The notes: generated by a model from the letters alone, not told the origin. A DNA stretch of 64,000 bases from Chitinophaga filiformis (GCF_900102545.1 NZ_FNBN01000001.1:1256221-1320220), one strand, 5' to 3'; shown: positions 1 to 7,801, numbered from the stretch's first letter. Numbers and translations are program-made.

Positions 1-303
1 GTCATTCATTTCACGGGCCAGTTCCTGCAGCTTACGGGCATAAGCGAAAGCTGAATCATATTTGAAAACCTTGAACTGTTCATATAACTGCTGGCAAATG
101 TCAAACTGCTGCTGCAGGGGTAAATGCCTCGCTGCTGCAAATGCCTGCCTCAGAGTATGTATCTGTTTCAGTTTTTCTGCATCATATATATGTGCATTTT
201 CTATTGTCAGATTCAGTTTCTCCAATAAACTATCCCCGGCAGATCCGGCAAATGACAATTTACATGCAACTAGCAATAACAAACAAATAAGCTTCGATTT
301 CAT
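1..303 (-). CDS. DUF6377-like protein, N-terminal part (cut by window edge)
   Basis: This reading frame starts at an ATG at 303 and runs off the left edge, so only about 101 residues are visible. They begin with a hydrophobic signal peptide (MKSKLICLLLLVACKLSFA). A charged helical region follows, with the pattern of the Bacteroidota DUF6377 family: DSLLEKL near the start and later YEQFKVFKYDSAFAYARKLQELA. DUF6377 proteins are TPR-like membrane-anchored proteins, often annotated as regulators; the rest lies outside the window. The ATG overlaps the stop of the WYL regulator gene upstream (ATGA, 300-303), so the two are probably translationally coupled. Family assignment is from memory of the N-terminal pattern. 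Confidence 0.7.
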   Translation of the reverse strand, partial: MKSKLICLLLLVACKLSFAGSAGDSLLEKLNLTIENAHIYDAEKLKQIHTLRQAFAAARHLPLQQQFDICQQLYEQFKVFKYDSAFAYARKLQELAREMND

Positions 304-1340
304 TTTTCAGTTTTGTGGAATAGTAGCGGGTCGCTGTAATTGATCACCCCCTGCTGCATCTTTTTCTGCATTCTGGCTACCAGGTTTGCCGGCGACAGAA
401 CCGTCATTCCGTCTCCGTATCCGAGGATTTCCCTTTCCAGCTCAAAATTCAGTTGGACCTTCAGGCTAATAACGATGCCATCTTCCCGGGTCTCTATCAG
501 CTCCTGGGTATGATGCATTGGTTTTGTGAGAATGTATGGCGCGTGTTCATGACTGACAAGTATTTTTACATGCTGGGCCCGCAGATTAGTAGAAACTGTC
601 ACTCCCACTACATCCCTATAATAGGTTGCCGGCTCCATATCATCATTTTCGATATATAAAGGTGTGTCCAACAGTTCCAGTTCATGTATCCTGTCCAGCG
701 CCAGGTGGGTAATTACCATACCTTTTCCCTTTACCCCCACTGCAAACCACCTGTTTTTAAACTCCTTCAGCCACCAGACATGGTATTCAAAAGTGTTGCC
801 ACTCTTTGCACGAAAAGACTGATAGGTGATCTTCACCACTTTTCTTTGTATCACTGACTGATACAGCAGCTCCAGGTGCTCCAATCCCTTCAGCCGCTCA
901 TTCTTTTCAAAGTCAATAACTGACCGCGTATTGTGAGAGGCTGCGTACACATGATCCTCCAGTTTCTGCACTACCTCATTCAGACTACTGAAATGAGAGA
1001 AGCCTTTGAATTGTTTAAGCACTTCCACGGCTTCATTCATACGACTCAGGTCAACGTCGTTCAAAGGAATTTTAGTGATACTGTAGTCCGGATCTTCATA
1101 CGTGTAATATTTCTTGTCCACGACAATGATCGGCGCACTATATCCCAGCTTATCACTCCGCATGGCCTGCAGGTCCATCTGGATGGCACGCCGGCTGATC
1201 CCTTTTTCAACGCCCTCATATTCGTACAATGCATCTCCTACTGCGTTAATAAGATCTTGTAACGTCCATTTCCGTAAACGGTTCCGGAGACAGGAATCTA
1301 TAGTTCTGTAACGGATAAGGGCATTCTTATTAACAGGCAT
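300..1340 (-). CDS. WYL-domain transcriptional regulator
   Basis: The protein has 346 residues. The N-terminal ~90 residues form a winged-helix region (WTLQDLINAVGDAL, then ISRRAIQMDLQAMR as the probable recognition helix). The middle part (about 160-235) is a WYL domain and the C terminus a WCX-like extension. The signature is degenerate: W-F-A in NRWFAVGVK where W-Y-L is usual. WYL proteins are transcription factors whose Sm-like WYL domain is thought to sense nucleic acid or nucleotide ligands, and they often control defence and RNA-repair loci. The gene is divergent from the tRNA-like RNA and slipin region, and a paired TGCGCA motif sits between them. It is the likely regulator of that unit. 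The start at 1340 is the only ATG that includes the whole HTH. Confidence 0.85.
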   Translation of the reverse strand: MPVNKNALIRYRTIDSCLRNRLRKWTLQDLINAVGDALYEYEGVEKGISRRAIQMDLQAMRSDKLGYSAPIIVVDKKYYTYEDPDYSITKIPLNDVDLSRMNEAVEVLKQFKGFSHFSSLNEVVQKLEDHVYAASHNTRSVIDFEKNERLKGLEHLELLYQSVIQRKVVKITYQSFRAKSGNTFEYHVWWLKEFKNRWFAVGVKGKGMVITHLALDRIHELELLDTPLYIENDDMEPATYYRDVVGVTVSTNLRAQHVKILVSHEHAPYILTKPMHHTQELIETREDGIVISLKVQLNFELEREILGYGDGMTVLSPANLVARMQKKMQQGVINYSDPLLFHKTEK

Positions 1341-1377
1341 CAGGATATTTTTTCAAAAAGTAAAAAAAATATTCTAA

Positions 1378-1413
1378 TGCGCAAAAAAAGTGCGCACATG
1401 ACTTTCACCTTTG
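1378..1413 (+). promoter_or_regulatory. Candidate promoter and operator between WYL gene and tRNA-like RNA
   Basis: Two copies of the self-complementary hexamer TGCGCA (1378-1383 and 1391-1396) are separated by a 7-nt A-rich spacer. Just downstream is CACCTTTG (1406-1413), close to the Bacteroidota -7 consensus TAnnTTTG. The paired hexamers lie where the -33 region would be. A dimeric regulator bound there could control the rightward transcript and autoregulate the WYL gene, which starts 38 bp to the left. Binding by the WYL protein is inferred. Confidence 0.4.
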
Positions 1414-2000
1414 TATTGTCATCGCCGATGACACAGTTACAAAAGGCTGCGGTGGACCCGACGAGGGTTTCTGAATGGCCCCGTAGTATTGCCACGATTC
1501 GCTGGTAATATGCTGCTGCCGCAAGTGTTTGTTACTATATCTATATGTGCGTAGGTTCGATTCCTGCTCCTCTGAAAAAGGATAGCTCAGCTGGTAGAGC
1601 AATAGACTTTGAACCTGAAAAGTTCAAACCTGGACTTGAAATCCAAACTCCAGCAGATGGCAAACTGCTTTAACAACTGCCGTTTCTAACTAAGACAGGG
1701 TAGCAGCCCGGCAGAGAAGCAAAAGGCTTCTTCTCCATCTGCAACCGCCTTGAAAAAGGCAGATACCGCTGTTGAACGTGCAACTGCTCTCAGGCCGGGT
1801 ACCTGGTTTATACCTATACCGGTATCCCTGTACCTTGCGTAGCCCACCTGGCACCATGGCCGGGAACATGTTTCACCGACAACAACTCAAGCCCGCTTCC
1901 GCAGGTAACAGAAATGGTAGCTACCCTACAGATACACCACTCCCCCGGGAGTCTTTATATAATTATAATTTACTAATCCCTAAACCGAAACGATAGATTT
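1414..2000 (+). other. Long non-coding leader between promoter and slipin gene
   Basis: About 590 bp without a convincing gene. It contains the permuted tRNA-like domain annotated separately and several further hairpins: ACCC/GGGT near 1456-1468, TTTGAAC/GTTCAAA at 1608-1628 with loop CTGAAAA, AGAAGC/GCTTCT near 1715-1730, and GCCTT/AAGGC near 1747-1760. CTGCTG (1513-1518) could pair with CAGCAG (1651-1656) around the tRNA-like domain. The richness in short stems suggests a structured RNA that may form the 5' part of the slipin transcript. A 74-codon open frame from 1772 to 1996 has no recognisable features and is not accepted as a gene. Confidence 0.5.
1540..1606 (+). ncRNA. Circularly permuted tRNA-like RNA domain
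   Basis: All tRNA helices can be drawn here, but in permuted order. The 3' half of the anticodon stem is TCTAT (1540-1544), followed by a 6-nt variable region. A canonical T-arm comes next: GTAGG, loop TTCGATT, CCTGC (1551-1567). A short acceptor-like stem TCCT/AGGA (1568-1571/1579-1582) is capped by the 7-nt loop CTGAAAA instead of ending in CCA. Then come T1583 and A1584, matching tRNA positions 8 and 9. The D-arm is GCTC, loop AGCTGGTA, GAGC (1585-1600). A1601 and the anticodon-stem 5' half ATAGA (1602-1606) pair exactly with 1540-1544. The chain therefore opens in the anticodon loop and closes at the acceptor end. Bacterial Y RNAs carry a tRNA-like module, and Band-7 repair loci have been reported to encode a tRNA-like RNA. 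This one lies directly upstream of a Band-7 gene. The pairing was worked out by eye. Confidence 0.72.
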
Positions 2001-3107
2001 ATGATAACACGTACAAAAGTAGCAGCATATACCAAGGCATTGGTGTTCAGAAACAATCGCTACATTAAGACGCTGGAAGAAGGTACTCACTGGGTGAAGT
2101 CTGCCGAGCAGGTGATGCTTTACGATATGACAAAGGCATTCCAGCCTTCTATCGACCTGAATATTCTATTACAGCATACAGAACTGGCAGAAGCGCTGGA
2201 AGTGATCACTGTAAAGCAGCAGGAAATCGCCCTGCTGTATGAGAACGGCTTGTTCAAGTCTGTATTGACTTCCGGAAAACACGCGTACTGGAAGGGCATA
2301 GCTGAGTACAGCGTTACGCTTATAGACCTTTCAAAGTATGAGATCACCGAGCAGGTGGAACGCGCCATCCTGGTAAGACCGGAATTACAGCCTTATGTGA
2401 GGTTCTACACCATAGAATCCTATGAAAAGGGATTACTGTATGTAGATGGAAAGTTCAACAAAGCGCTTGAACCGGGTATACATTATTTCTGGAAGAATCC
2501 AGTTGCACTGACAGTATACAAAACAGATATCCGGCAGTTGCAGATGGAGATCAACGGACAGGAGATCCTGACAAAGGATAAGGCCAATATCCGTATCAAC
2601 TTCACTGTACGTTACAGTGTGGCCGACATCTACAAACTGGTGGAAAATAAGGAATATGATAAGCAACTGTATGTATTGCTGCAGCTGGCGCTAAGAGAAC
2701 AGGTGGCAGTGTATACGCTGGATGAACTGCTGGATAAAAGAGACGAGATCTCTCCAATGGTGATGAATACAGTAGCAGAGAAGGCGCTTCACCTGGGGGT
2801 GCAGCTGCTGGATTGCGGTATCCGCGATATCATATTACCAGGTGATGTGAAGGAGATCATGAACCAGGTACTGATAGCTGAAAAGAAGGCGCAGGCCAAC
2901 AGCATCATGCGAAGAGAAGAAACAGCAAGTACCCGCAGCCTGCTGAATACAGCAAAGCTGATGGAAGAAAATGAAATGCTGTTCAAGCTGAAGGAGATGG
3001 AATATGTGGAAAAGATAGCAGACAAGATCAGCAACATTACGCTTAGTGGTGGTGGAGACATTGTAGGACAACTGAAGCAAATATTCGTACCAGCAAAGAA
3101 GGGGTGA
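2001..3107 (+). CDS. Slipin / SPFH (Band-7) family protein
   Basis: The protein has 368 residues and no obvious transmembrane segment. The N-terminal half contains three related segments of about 40 residues, starting near 12, 75 and 141, each with the pattern (A/G)L(L/V)(Y/F)x-N/D-G followed by GxHxxWK. The second half is the SPFH/Band-7 core: NGQEILTKDKANIRINFTVRYSVAD, then ALREQVAVYTLDELLDKRDEI and VQLLDCGIRDIILPGDVKEIMNQV. A charged, probably coiled-coil tail (AEKKAQANSIMRREETASTRS) follows. SPFH proteins form oligomeric scaffolds, and slipins of this type recur in bacterial RNA-repair gene clusters. The gene follows a non-coding region holding a tRNA-like fold, and a hairpin overlaps its stop codon. 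A scaffold role for RNA repair is inferred from context. Confidence 0.88.
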   Translation: MITRTKVAAYTKALVFRNNRYIKTLEEGTHWVKSAEQVMLYDMTKAFQPSIDLNILLQHTELAEALEVITVKQQEIALLYENGLFKSVLTSGKHAYWKGIAEYSVTLIDLSKYEITEQVERAILVRPELQPYVRFYTIESYEKGLLYVDGKFNKALEPGIHYFWKNPVALTVYKTDIRQLQMEINGQEILTKDKANIRINFTVRYSVADIYKLVENKEYDKQLYVLLQLALREQVAVYTLDELLDKRDEISPMVMNTVAEKALHLGVQLLDCGIRDIILPGDVKEIMNQVLIAEKKAQANSIMRREETASTRSLLNTAKLMEENEMLFKLKEMEYVEKIADKISNITLSGGGDIVGQLKQIFVPAKKG

Positions 3108-3128
3108 CAAGGGTCATCCCTTCTTCAT
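3096..3128 (+). terminator. Probable terminator after slipin gene
   Basis: A 13-bp stem (AAGAAGGGGTGAC with GTCATCCCTTCTT, one G-U pair) and an AAGG loop overlap the slipin stop codon and are followed by a T-rich stretch. A second small hairpin, CCCTG-TTTT-CAGGG, lies near 3140-3153. Confidence 0.6.
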
Positions 3129-3187
3129 TTATAAAACCCCTGTTTTCAGGGATTATATTTTCTCCCGATCAGCGCTATTTTTAACGC

Positions 3188-3706
3188 ATGCTCAAATACA
3201 GCATCACCATCTTTATTGTAATTGCCTCTGCTATATGCGGTTATTTCCTGTTTGCTTACAAATTGGATACAATCGTATTGTATGATCGTACAGACGCCTA
3301 TACTTCAATTACCCCTTATCTTTCTGCGGTACCCGAATTCCTTATCAACGGCGAGAATGAACTCAATGTAGTCCTCAATTTTGAGGATATAAGGGATACC
3401 GTTTACCTCCATAATCTTGAAATAAATCTATCTCCTGCCAATGCTACTCCACTCATGCCCGTTGCTGTCAGGAATGACGCAGGTATGTGTGAGGCCCACT
3501 CTTACCAGGAGCTACCCTGTAAGGCTAAAATGCTGCAACCATTGACAGAAGATCAACATTTTACCTTCACCTTCAATACCAGCCATACGCATACCAAACG
3601 CTACCTGGTGACCATTAAGGGAGATATTGAAGCAGGCGCTTACAGATCTTCCTTCCGTAAACAAATAAGGATCCAGGAAAAAGCATTGTTCCTCGAGCGC
3701 AATTAA
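3188..3706 (+). CDS. Membrane-anchored hypothetical protein
   Basis: The product has 172 residues. It starts with one N-terminal hydrophobic segment (ITIFIVIASAICGYFLFAY) that should anchor it in the inner membrane. A region rich in beta-strand-like patterns and aromatic residues follows (ELNVVLNFEDIRDTVYLHNLEINLSP, YLVTIKGDIEAGAYRSSFRKQIRIQEK), suggesting an Ig- or C2-like beta sandwich outside the membrane. I do not recognise the family. It lies 35 bp upstream of the DUF5690 transporter-like gene in the same direction and may be co-transcribed with it. Confidence 0.65.
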   Translation: MLKYSITIFIVIASAICGYFLFAYKLDTIVLYDRTDAYTSITPYLSAVPEFLINGENELNVVLNFEDIRDTVYLHNLEINLSPANATPLMPVAVRNDAGMCEAHSYQELPCKAKMLQPLTEDQHFTFTFNTSHTHTKRYLVTIKGDIEAGAYRSSFRKQIRIQEKALFLERN

Positions 3707-3741
3707 TTACTATTTTTAGCAGGTACCATCAACCTGTTTAT

Positions 3742-5019
3742 TTGCGTCAACCAATATCCAATCGTTTCTCTGCCCGTCAGCTCAGCGTAGCCGTCTTTTC
3801 TGCATCGATCGTCTTTGCTGCATATACCTGCATCTTTGCTTTTCGGAAAGCTTTTAATGTGGCCGCCTATGAAGGGTATACCATCCTAGGACTGGATTAT
3901 AAGATCGTACTGGTCATAACCCAGGTATTGGGATATATGAGCAGTAAGTTCTATGGCATACGATTTATCTCAGAAATGAAACGGGTAGGAAGAGGACAAC
4001 TGATACTCCTATTAGTGGGAATATCCTGGGCCGCCTGGCTGCTGTTTGCGCTGATACCTCCGCCTTATAATGCCTGGTGTCTGTTCTTTAATGGTTTTCC
4101 TCTTGGCATGATATGGGGTATTGTATTCTCTTATGTAGAAGGCCGGCGCACCACTGACCTTATCAGTGCCGCCCTCGCAGTCAGTTTTATCTTTGCTTCC
4201 GGATTGGCTAAATCTACGGCGCAATGGGTCATGCAATTCCTCAGCGTAAACGAGTTCTGGATGCCGTTTACTGTCGGCGCCCTGTTTGCACTCCCGCTAT
4301 TACTATTTATATACCTGCTGGAAAAGATCCCGCCTCCCGATGAAGAAGATAAAGCATTGCGTATGCACCGGCTGCCGATGTCTGCCGAAGAAAGGAAAAA
4401 ACTATTAGCCAGGTTCCTTCCAGGCCTGGTAACACTGATCATTATTTATATACTCGTCACTATACTAAGAGAAGTAAGAGACAGCTTTATGGCTGATATG
4501 TGGCGGGCTTCCGGTGAGCCCTTTGACGCCAGCGTATTTACCCGGACCGAGACTATCATTTCCCTGATCATACTGATAGTGATCGCCGCTATGATATTTC
4601 TTCAGAACAATTATCACGTCTTCATCCTGACACAGGTTATCATGTTATTGGGGTTTATTATTTCCCTGGGGGCAACGGTATGCTACCTTCAATCCGGATT
4701 GTCATTATATCTATGGATGATATTGGTGGGATTAGGTTTGTTCATGGTCTATATTCCTTTCAATAGTATACTATTTGACCGTTTCATTGCCACTTTCCGC
4801 TTTTCCGGTAATGTGGGATTTCTCATTTACCTCGCAGATTCCTTTGGCTATCTTGGAAGTGTAGGCGTATTGCTTACAAAATCCCTGTTCCACATCCAGG
4901 CAAATTGGTTGCAGTTCTATACGCAACTGGTGCTGATAACAGGATGCGCGGGTATTATTGGCACTGGTATCAGCATCGTTTATTTTATCAGGAAATACAG
5001 GTCTGAGATGAAGGCTTAG
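3742..5019 (+). CDS. DUF5690 family MFS-like membrane protein
   Basis: This 425-residue polytopic membrane protein has about 12 hydrophobic segments. The N-terminal pattern AYTCIFAFRKAFNVAAYEGYTILGLDYKIVLVITQVLGYMSSKFYGI matches what I recall of DUF5690, a major-facilitator-like family of Bacteroidota. A charged cytoplasmic loop (about 200-225) separates the two halves. The substrate is unknown. No ATG fits: the frame opens with TTG at 3742, and the next in-frame Met lies after the first conserved helices, so TTG is the probable start. Its stop codon overlaps that of the convergent PhyH gene (5016-5019). Confidence 0.8.
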   Translation: MRQPISNRFSARQLSVAVFSASIVFAAYTCIFAFRKAFNVAAYEGYTILGLDYKIVLVITQVLGYMSSKFYGIRFISEMKRVGRGQLILLLVGISWAAWLLFALIPPPYNAWCLFFNGFPLGMIWGIVFSYVEGRRTTDLISAALAVSFIFASGLAKSTAQWVMQFLSVNEFWMPFTVGALFALPLLLFIYLLEKIPPPDEEDKALRMHRLPMSAEERKKLLARFLPGLVTLIIIYILVTILREVRDSFMADMWRASGEPFDASVFTRTETIISLIILIVIAAMIFLQNNYHVFILTQVIMLLGFIISLGATVCYLQSGLSLYLWMILVGLGLFMVYIPFNSILFDRFIATFRFSGNVGFLIYLADSFGYLGSVGVLLTKSLFHIQANWLQFYTQLVLITGCAGIIGTGISIVYFIRKYRSEMKA

Positions 5020-5732
5020 TTAGGCAATAGTTCCGACCACTGCAGATGCGCAGGCAATTCCTGGTTGCTGAATTCTATATGAACCACCCTACGTTTATGA
5101 TTATTGGTCGTTCTGCTGGAAGCGTGCAGTAGCAGCGGACGCATAATCATCATTCCTCCTTTACGCACATTACATGAAACTTCCGTTTCCTTAGACCAGT
5201 CGATCGTCTCGGGGCGATAAATACCTTTGCTATGAGAACCGGGCACTACTCGTAAAGCCCCGTTGTGCTCATCAGTATCATCGAGGTGGATGCGGATGGT
5301 AAAATTATTTTCCAATATTGACAATGGCGGCTGTACAGCATATTGCTGTTGTTTTACCGTCCAGGGGCCAAATCCCGGAACATCGGCTTTTTCCTTAACG
5401 GAAATAGTAAGGTCCTGATGATAGGACACAAACCAATTGGAATCGCCAGGTTTATCAAAATAAATAGATTTTACCGCCCGGTAGCCCTCTCCGAAAAGCG
5501 CATTGATCTTTGCTATCAATACAGGTGTAAAGATAGCGGGAACTGCATCGGGCACCTCTTTCAGAAATTGCCGGATTGCAAACAGGTCTTTCGTTTTACG
5601 AAAGGTTGCATTAGAGCTGTCTGCCTGCTGAATAAGCGCAATCAGTGAATCTACTTCTCTATCTGTGAATACATTCTCTATCACTGCAAATCCATTCACA
5701 GCTATTTGCTGCTCGTATGTTTCCCCGTTCAT
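5016..5732 (-). CDS. PhyH-family Fe(II)/2-oxoglutarate dioxygenase
   Basis: The product has 238 residues. The facial triad is visible: H105 and D107 in SYHQD, and H203 in LLLHASS. An Arg pair at 214-215 (HKRRVVHIEF) is placed to bind 2-oxoglutarate. The fold corresponds to the phytanoyl-CoA dioxygenase family, whose members hydroxylate small molecules, lipids or amino-acid side chains. The start overlaps the stop of the upstream nucleotidyltransferase gene as ATGA (5729-5732), and that gene overlaps the next in the same way. This dioxygenase is therefore made as the last cistron of a tightly coupled three-gene operon with two nucleotidyltransferases. That context suggests an RNA- or nucleotide-related substrate, which is inference. 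Confidence 0.85.
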   Translation of the reverse strand: MNGETYEQQIAVNGFAVIENVFTDREVDSLIALIQQADSSNATFRKTKDLFAIRQFLKEVPDAVPAIFTPVLIAKINALFGEGYRAVKSIYFDKPGDSNWFVSYHQDLTISVKEKADVPGFGPWTVKQQQYAVQPPLSILENNFTIRIHLDDTDEHNGALRVVPGSHSKGIYRPETIDWSKETEVSCNVRKGGMMIMRPLLLHASSRTTNNHKRRVVHIEFSNQELPAHLQWSELLPN

Positions 5733-6805
5733 ATATGCTGTTTATAGAACTGTTCTCTTATGCTTACAAGAATAGCTTCCGCTTTATTGATATCTGGTGT
5801 TTCCGGCAGGCCAGAACGCTCGTAAAGCTCGTCCATCCTCTCCAGCTTTTCATCTACCATCTTCAGAAGGTCGTCGTATTCGAACTCTCCACTTTTGATC
5901 CTCAGCAGAAAGTCCCTGTCCTTTCTTTGTACAATCACCTTACGCTCCACAGCTATCTCTTCTGCCATACTTAACAGACGAAAAGTATGCATCATGTTTT
6001 TGGCATCGTAGTTCTTACCATGCGTCAGGGTGTTCTGGTACCTGGTGTCATTACGTTTTTCCACCCATTCCCAGTATTCAAGATATTCCCTGCAATAGAC
6101 AGAATAACCATCCTTGTTGAAATTCATAACAGCCAGGTGGGGGATGCCTACAGGAATGGAACTTAGCTGTACATCGTTGGCAGCTTCCCCGGATACAATA
6201 CCTTTCAGGAAGCTATTATCCGTTATCTGGTGCTGATGGAACAGCAGATAAACATCCCTGAAGTGGGGCACCTGCGTCAGACCACAATCCTTCTGTGAAT
6301 AGCCCTGACTATCCAGCCATTGCTGAAGGGGAATACTGCCATTGCCGGCAATGACATAGCAGAAATCCAGTACAGATTTACGCTTTTCATCTATCGGACG
6401 ATGAATTTTCTTATTCAGTCCTTTTGCCTTTTTTATCTGCGATGCCGCGTAGCCAGCGAAGGTGTCTTTACATAATTTCGACAGGAAATCTTCCGGCCGG
6501 ATCTGATCCATGAGGGTATGACGAAACAATACACAATCGGTCGGAGTGCTCAGAAGTTCAACAATGTTAGGATTATTCTTACTCAACAGATCTATAAATC
6601 TGCCTATTTCAAAATAGACCTCATCATTTGTACTGTTGGAGATTTGTGGGGTATAGGTCAATCCATACAGCTCACTCGGCGGCAACACAAAGATCCCTTT
6701 AATGTCTGTATCAGATGTAGGGGAGTGCAGATGTTGTGCCCTGCTGCCTCTGATGCATTTCAGCAGCAGGTGTTGGGTACCGGATTGCAATTCTTCTAAA
6801 GTCAT
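5729..6805 (-). CDS. YcgL-type predicted nucleotidyltransferase (first paralogue)
   Basis: The protein has 358 residues. The DNA polymerase beta-like nucleotidyltransferase motif is at the N terminus: G20-S21 in IRGSRAQHL, followed by SDTDIKGIFV with D32 and D34 as metal ligands. The family is the COG3541 (YcgL) group. A long alpha-helical C-terminal region follows, including DEKRKSVLDFCYVIAGNGSIPLQQW and a charged tail. The substrate is unknown. Such enzymes occur in predicted RNA-repair clusters, where they may add nucleotides to RNA ends. The start overlaps the stop of the upstream paralogue (6802-6805) and its stop overlaps the PhyH start, so translation is coupled on both sides. It differs strongly from the second enzyme, so this is not a recent duplication. 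Confidence 0.85.
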   Translation of the reverse strand: MTLEELQSGTQHLLLKCIRGSRAQHLHSPTSDTDIKGIFVLPPSELYGLTYTPQISNSTNDEVYFEIGRFIDLLSKNNPNIVELLSTPTDCVLFRHTLMDQIRPEDFLSKLCKDTFAGYAASQIKKAKGLNKKIHRPIDEKRKSVLDFCYVIAGNGSIPLQQWLDSQGYSQKDCGLTQVPHFRDVYLLFHQHQITDNSFLKGIVSGEAANDVQLSSIPVGIPHLAVMNFNKDGYSVYCREYLEYWEWVEKRNDTRYQNTLTHGKNYDAKNMMHTFRLLSMAEEIAVERKVIVQRKDRDFLLRIKSGEFEYDDLLKMVDEKLERMDELYERSGLPETPDINKAEAILVSIREQFYKQHI

Positions 6806-7560
6806 TGGGCATTTATATGTTTTCTGAACAGTGTATTCAGTTCAGTAGTGTTATGTTGTACTGCCGGCAGGAGTGAGGCCTGCTCTTTACAGTAAGCGAT
6901 CATCTTTTCAATCCAATCCTGCAACAGCAGCACCGGTGCGATAGTCGTTTTTTCGTCAGATACCTTCTTTCGTACCAGCAGATCATCCGTAGCCGCGTTC
7001 CACGCTTTATCATTAATAAGCGTTCTCAACTCCTTAAATGTAATAGGCGGCACCGTCTTTCTCTCAATGATCCACAAGGCCGCCAATACAGGTCGTAATG
7101 CATAGAAATACTTCTTGATCCTCACCTGCTCTCCCTGCAAATCATGCTCAAAGGTATTCCTTGCCATGGAAATATAGTGATGACATCCTGCACGTCCGGA
7201 AAAATATGTCCCTGCCAGTTGCAATAACTCACTTCTGAAATTACCCTGTTCTTTATATACAATGGGTGATTGCAGCCATTCGTATAAAGGGGGATTTGAT
7301 TTCAGGAAGAGCTGTAATACTTTTCGTATATCCCATCCACTAATGTCCAGCACTTCATTGACAGGCAATTCTATCACATCTTTTCTCTCTTCTATACTGA
7401 GATAGTTATCAGCAGGTTGTGCATAAATGAATCGTACATCGTAGTCACTATCTGGTGATGCGAAGCCCCAGGCACGGCTTCCGGACTCACAGGCATAGAG
7501 CATCCTTACATTCTTTTCCTGCTCTATTGTTAGCAATTTCTCAATGATAATATCATTCAT
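6802..7560 (-). CDS. YcgL-type predicted nucleotidyltransferase (second paralogue)
   Basis: The protein has 252 residues, shorter than its neighbour. The nucleotidyltransferase motif is complete: G27-S28 in CESGSRAWGF and the acidic pair D39/D41 in SPDSDYDVRFIY. Residues about 90-250 are helical, with SGRAGCHHYISMARNTFE and KKYFYALRPVLAALWI, as in COG3541 proteins. It is the first gene of a leftward operon with ATGA overlaps to the next two genes, so equimolar synthesis of two nucleotidyltransferases and a dioxygenase is likely. The ATG at 7560 faces the promoter of the divergent small-ORF region. Action on RNA 3' ends is inferred from the surrounding tRNA-like elements. Confidence 0.87.
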   Translation of the reverse strand: MNDIIIEKLLTIEQEKNVRMLYACESGSRAWGFASPDSDYDVRFIYAQPADNYLSIEERKDVIELPVNEVLDISGWDIRKVLQLFLKSNPPLYEWLQSPIVYKEQGNFRSELLQLAGTYFSGRAGCHHYISMARNTFEHDLQGEQVRIKKYFYALRPVLAALWIIERKTVPPITFKELRTLINDKAWNAATDDLLVRKKVSDEKTTIAPVLLLQDWIEKMIAYCKEQASLLPAVQHNTTELNTLFRKHINAQ

Positions 7561-7618
7561 TGTATATAGGGTTATAATTCAACGTAACATTAAATTCATA
7601 AAAAAACTTATCCCGGAA

Positions 7619-7651
7619 TTTGTTATTATCCGAAAAATAGTTTCATCTTTG
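7619..7651 (+). promoter_or_regulatory. Candidate Bacteroidota promoter for small-ORF/tRNA region
   Basis: TTTG at 7619-7622 and CATCTTTG at 7644-7651 match the -33 (TTG) and -7 (TAnnTTTG, one mismatch) elements with 21 bp between them. Transcription would start near 7658 and run rightward through two micro-ORF/terminator units toward the tRNA genes. Confidence 0.5.
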
Positions 7652-7679
7652 CATCGCAAAACAAAAATACAACAATATC

Positions 7680-7772
7680 ATGTTACGCATACAGCTACAT
7701 TCAAAACCACAAAGTTTCTACTGCCTGATTGATGGCAATAGCGCTTGCGGAGCATGTTATGCTACAGAATAG
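7680..7772 (+). CDS. Possible 30-residue peptide with Cys-rich end
   Basis: An ATG 22 nt after the predicted transcription start opens a 30-codon frame (MLRIQLHSKPQSFYCLIDGN and then SACGACYATE). The end carries three cysteines, two of them in a CGAC motif. The A-rich upstream sequence is usual for Bacteroidota start sites. It lies alone between a promoter and a strong terminator, so the unit is either a micro-protein gene, a leader peptide or a small RNA. I know no homologue. Confidence 0.35.
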   Translation: MLRIQLHSKPQSFYCLIDGNSACGACYATE

Positions 7773-7801
7773 TTGATAATAACTGATTCAATATAACACA
7801 G

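Noticed and set aside
1571-1644. Normal tRNA gene at the D-arm-like sequence
   Set aside because: A normal order fold lacks a proper T-arm and anticodon stem on the 3' side; the permuted fold using upstream sequence explains all helices.
1772-1996. 74-codon open frame before the slipin gene
   Set aside because: No ribosome binding site, no domain and biased composition; the region is better explained as structured RNA.
7560-7732. 62-codon frame on the plus strand beginning inside the nucleotidyltransferase start
   Set aside because: It covers the promoter region and overlaps the start of a well-supported gene; no features.
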